Of a stretch of 64,000 bases of DNA, positions 61,321-64,000 are shown piece after piece (the first letter of the stretch is position 1; every line of letters starts with the position of its first letter). The translations under genes were made by a program, and so were the position numbers. Location: positions 5,830 to 69,829 of the forward strand of contig DATFHF010000080.1 of the NCBI GenBank assembly GCA_035248685.1, given 5' to 3'. Below the pieces are notes generated by a model. It had not been told where the DNA came from. It did not search any database and saw only the letters and a list, made by a program, of their open reading frames with translations. Origin of the DNA: Jatrophihabitans_A sp035248685 (GTDB lineage: Bacteria; Actinomycetota; Actinomycetes; Mycobacteriales; Jatrophihabitantaceae).

Positions 61321-63192
61321 TCATCCCAGCTGCGAGTCGACGTAACACCATCGCCAAGCCTCGCCCGGCTCGACGCTGCGCATGACGGGGTGGCCGACCT
61401 TCTCATAGTGCCGGTCGGCGTGCCTGCCCTCGGACGAATCGCAGCAGCCCATATGCCCGCAGGTAAGGCACATCCGAAGATGTACCCAGACCAGGCCCAG
61501 ATCCAGGCATTCCTGACAGGCACCGGGGGTGTCCGGTCGGCAGGTCGTCGGCGCTGCCGCCAGGTGCTCGCATTCCTCGCCGAGTTTGACCCGCAGCGGT
61601 TCGGCCCGCAGCTCGTCCTCGGCCTCGTCGAATCGGTCGATCAACGACTCCTCCAGATCCAGCACCCGCATCACTGCCTGCAGTACTTCGTGGTCGAGCA
61701 CCCCGGAATCCCGCACCTGTAACAATTCTTCCCGCTCGGCGCGCAGCATGACCAGCCGCAGCCGGCGGTACTGCTCGCTCGGGGTAAGCACGTCGGACTC
61801 GTCCGGGCCCAACCGCTCCCAGGCCGCGTTCACCTGATGACCGACCCGCTGGCGCAGGCTGTCGGTCACATCCTCCAAGATGCCCTCATTGGAATGTTCG
61901 GCCAGCGCGCGCAGGCCGGCATCGGTGACCCGCTGCATCAGGCCGGCCTCTTGAAGCGCATCCTCGGCCCGGCTCGGGCCGCGCAGCCGGAGCAGTCGTA
62001 CCAACCAGCCCAGCGTGGTGCCCTGCACCAGCAGCGTGCCGCCCACCACCACCAGCGCGAGCAGCACCAGCACGTCCCGGTATTCGGTGTCCTTCGGCAG
62101 CAGGAACACCGCCGCCAGCGTCACCACACCCCGCATGCCGGCCCAGGAGATCGCCGCGGGGTACTGCCACGGCGGGTACGGGTCCACCTCGCGAATCCGG
62201 CGGAACAGGTATCGCGGCAGGTAAGTCGCCGGGAACACCCAGACCGGACGCACCAGCATCACCGTCGCCAGCACGCCCAGGCAGGCGGCGATCAGTTGAC
62301 CGTGCTGAAGTCCGGACCGCCAGGCGTGCTCCACGATCAGCCGTACCTGAAGGCCGATCAGCAGGAATACCGAGTTCTCCAGCAGGAACTCGATCGTGCG
62401 CCAGTTGGTGCGCTCTGCGATCCGGGACGCCGCGCTCTGCCAGACGGGTGCCCGGTGGCCGAGGATCAGCCCGCAGATGACCACCGCGATCACCCCGGAG
62501 CCGCGGATCTGCTCGGCCGGCAGGTAGGCCAGGAACGGTGCGAGAAAGGACAGGCAGGTGTCCAGCACCGGGTCGGTTATCCGCCGGCGCAGCAGTCCGA
62601 GCAGGATGGCGACCAGCACGCCCACCGCGATGCCGCCGCCGGCCGCCAGCAGGAAATCACCCGCCACGTGCCAGACGCCGACCGAGCCGGCGGACGCCGC
62701 GATCGCGGTACGCAGCGCGACCAAGGCGGTGGCGTCATTGAACAGCGATTCACCCTCGATGATGGTGACGATCCGGCGGGGCATGCCGATCCGACGAGCG
62801 ATCGCGGTGGCCGAGACCGCGTCCGGCGGGGCGACCACAGCGCCGAGCGCGAGCGCGGTGGTGAACGGAATCGGCAGCAGCCACCAGGTCACCAGGCCTA
62901 CTGTGCCGGTGCTGAACAGCACCAGGCCTACCGACAACAGGCCGATCGGACGGCGGTTGGCGCGAAAATCCACCAGCGACGTCCGGATAGCGGTGGTGTA
63001 GAGCAGCGGCGGCAACAGCCCGAGCAGCACCAGTTGCGGGCTGAGCGAGACATCGGGCACGAACCACAGGTAGGAGCCGGCGACACCGGCCAAGGTGAGC
63101 ACCAGCGGTTCGGACAGCGACAGCCGACGAGCACCGGCGGCCAGCGCGGTGGACGCGGCCACCAGCAGGACCAGACCGATCGCTATGTGCAC
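61321..63192 (-). CDS. NhaP-type Na+/H+ antiporter fused to UBP zinc finger
   Basis: A 623-residue protein. About residues 1-400 are a CPA1 antiporter with 11-12 helices and the family motifs PPDAVSATAIARRIG and EGESLFNDATALV. A long helical cytoplasmic region follows (400-535, rich in Glu, Leu and Arg). The last 85 residues are a UBP-type zinc finger: CEHL, a CxxC pair (CQECL), then HLRMCLTCGHMGCCDSS and RHADRHYEKVGHPV. In eukaryotes this finger binds ubiquitin tails; in bacteria its ligand is unknown. Start is taken as GTG 63192 with AGGA upstream; a TTG further upstream is less likely. Confidence 0.88.
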   Translation of the reverse strand: MHIAIGLVLLVAASTALAAGARRLSLSEPLVLTLAGVAGSYLWFVPDVSLSPQLVLLGLLPPLLYTTAIRTSLVDFRANRRPIGLLSVGLVLFSTGTVGLVTWWLLPIPFTTALALGAVVAPPDAVSATAIARRIGMPRRIVTIIEGESLFNDATALVALRTAIAASAGSVGVWHVAGDFLLAAGGGIAVGVLVAILLGLLRRRITDPVLDTCLSFLAPFLAYLPAEQIRGSGVIAVVICGLILGHRAPVWQSAASRIAERTNWRTIEFLLENSVFLLIGLQVRLIVEHAWRSGLQHGQLIAACLGVLATVMLVRPVWVFPATYLPRYLFRRIREVDPYPPWQYPAAISWAGMRGVVTLAAVFLLPKDTEYRDVLVLLALVVVGGTLLVQGTTLGWLVRLLRLRGPSRAEDALQEAGLMQRVTDAGLRALAEHSNEGILEDVTDSLRQRVGHQVNAAWERLGPDESDVLTPSEQYRRLRLVMLRAEREELLQVRDSGVLDHEVLQAVMRVLDLEESLIDRFDEAEDELRAEPLRVKLGEECEHLAAAPTTCRPDTPGACQECLDLGLVWVHLRMCLTCGHMGCCDSSEGRHADRHYEKVGHPVMRSVEPGEAWRWCYVDSQLG

Positions 63193-63287
63193 CTGGTCAT
63201 CCTGCCAGCCACCGCCCCGCTCGCGATCGGGCAACTTCCTCCGGCTAGGAACCGGAAGAAATTGCCCGATGGAGCAAAGATGGCGGC

Positions 63288-63695
63288 ATGGACAACTTCG
63301 AGCACTTGCGCCGGGCTCAGACCGTGCTGCTCAGCACTCGCCGCCGGGACGGCCGGACGGTGCAGACGCCGGTCAATCTGGCCATCGACCGGGACGGCAC
63401 CGGTTACTTCCGCACCTGGTCGACCGCCGGCAAGGCCAAGCGACTGGCCAATTTCCCGGGCCTGCGGCTGGCTCCGTGCTCGATGACCGGCCGCGCCCAG
63501 GGTTCGGACCAACCGGCGCTCGCCAGCCGGCTCAGCGGACCGGAGGCCGACCACGCCAGCCGGCTGCTGGCCGAGCAGTTCCCGGTGCTGCACGGGCTGA
63601 TCGTGCCCTGGCTACACCGGTTGCAGCACCGGCACACCATTTACTTCCGGCTGGTGCCGGCTGCCGAACCGACACCGTGGCAGGGCGTTGAGTGA
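63288..63695 (+). CDS. PPOX-class F420-dependent oxidoreductase-like protein
   Basis: A 135-residue split-barrel protein. RAQTVLLSTRRRDGRTVQTPVNLAID and YFRTWSTAGKAKRLANFPGLRLAPCS are typical of the PPOX class F420-dependent family. The end (HTIYFRLVPAAEPTPW) is the last strand. ATG 63288 is divergent from the antiporter gene. GGAG lies 17 bases upstream, somewhat far. Function is not known. Confidence 0.85.
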   Translation: MDNFEHLRRAQTVLLSTRRRDGRTVQTPVNLAIDRDGTGYFRTWSTAGKAKRLANFPGLRLAPCSMTGRAQGSDQPALASRLSGPEADHASRLLAEQFPVLHGLIVPWLHRLQHRHTIYFRLVPAAEPTPWQGVE

Positions 63696-63777
63696 CGAAT
63701 TGCCGGGTGCAAGCGCTTAAGTCCGACTACTGACCGGCCGATGGGACCGGCGCAGCTCACCAACCGGTGGGCGCCCC

Positions 63778-63945
63778 GGTCGGACGCCGAATCCTGCCAG
63801 CCGACCGAGCTCAGGATGGCAGGAACGGGGAAACCAGGCACTGTGGAACCTCCCGCGAGGTTCCTCGGGGTGAAGCCACCGCACTGGTGGCCCGGCGGTT
63901 CGGACCCGAACCCGACAGGTCATTTTTCGCAGGCGTAACCTAAGG
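63778..63945 (+). ncRNA. ydaO-type cyclic di-AMP riboswitch
   Basis: The sequence matches the actinobacterial ydaO/yuaA consensus as I recall it. GCCGAATCCTGCCAG lies at 63786-63800, GGCAGGAACGGGG at 63818-63830, a hairpin GGAACCTC/GAGGTTCC at 63845-63864, GGGGTGAA shortly after, CCCGAACCCGACAGGT at 63905-63920 and CGCAGGCG at 63928-63935. These landmarks are in the right order and orientation. In actinobacteria this switch stands before genes for cell-wall hydrolases, NlpC/P60 or Rpf-type secreted proteins; the gene here lies beyond the window. Confidence 0.82.
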
Positions 63946-64000
63946 GTTTGTTTGCTGTGCACCATGTTCGCCAGCTCTGCCGGAGCACCGGTAACTGGCT

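Overview
The window is GC-rich DNA from an actinomycete. The evidence is GC-ending codons, frequent GTG starts, F420-type oxidoreductases, a PucR-type activator, an LmbU/NovE-type pathway regulator, a mycobacterial-type ferredoxin and a carboxylic acid reductase. The genus cannot be named from this sequence. No rRNA, tRNA, CRISPR array or insertion sequence was seen.

Region 1 (left edge to about 30.9 kb) is a non-ribosomal peptide gene cluster. A leftward, tightly coupled operon (9930 to the left edge) encodes a P450, an aldehyde dehydrogenase, a PrnA/RebH-type tryptophan halogenase, its flavin reductase, a free-standing A-PCP didomain, a type II thioesterase, a second P450 and a cation/proton antiporter. 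A rightward operon (10288 to 25518) encodes two luciferase-like oxidoreductases, an AsnB-like amidotransferase, a 4-oxalocrotonate-tautomerase-like protein, a C*-A-PCP-Cy-A-PCP synthetase, an A-PCP-TE synthetase, an alpha/beta hydrolase and a medium-chain dehydrogenase. A third, leftward set (27149 to 25502) carries MbtH, a DUF2461 protein and a methyltransferase. An MFS exporter and an LmbU-type regulator follow. My working model is that halogenated Trp is loaded on the A-PCP, beta-hydroxylated by a P450 and cleaved to an indole aldehyde. The ALDH would oxidise this to an indole carboxylate, and the synthetase would join it to a cysteine-derived thiazoline. The two unusual adenylation domains, which both lack the Asp that binds an alpha-amino group, suggest that carboxylic acids other than ordinary alpha-amino acids are built in.

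Region 2 (31 to 42 kb) is a redox and stress island. It holds two paralogous Cys-rich HTH regulators, hemerythrin/DUF2249, DUF488, transaldolase, DoxX, a DksA/TraR zinc-finger protein, a PucR regulator, a universal stress protein, a ferredoxin and cytochrome c oxidase subunit I. Several short inverted repeats lie in its promoters. Broken gene pieces (a DUF2249 fragment and a signal-peptide remnant) suggest rearrangement.

Region 3 (42.5 to 51.5 kb) has a Pro-rich protein whose N-terminus resembles a polymorphic toxin domain, a TPR/PH-like membrane protein, and a leftward operon of an MFS exporter, a circularly permuted-type ATP-grasp enzyme and a carboxylic acid reductase. The last looks like a second, small biosynthetic locus.

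Region 4 (51.6 to 64 kb) has a metal-type permease behind CsoR-like palindromes, a cluster of three near-identical 32-bp repeats, a thioesterase-fold protein, two PPOX/F420-type proteins, a TauE/SafE permease, a fused 1829-residue acyl-CoA carboxylase, a NhaP-type antiporter fused to a UBP zinc finger, and, at the right edge, a ydaO-type (cyclic di-AMP) riboswitch whose gene lies beyond the window.
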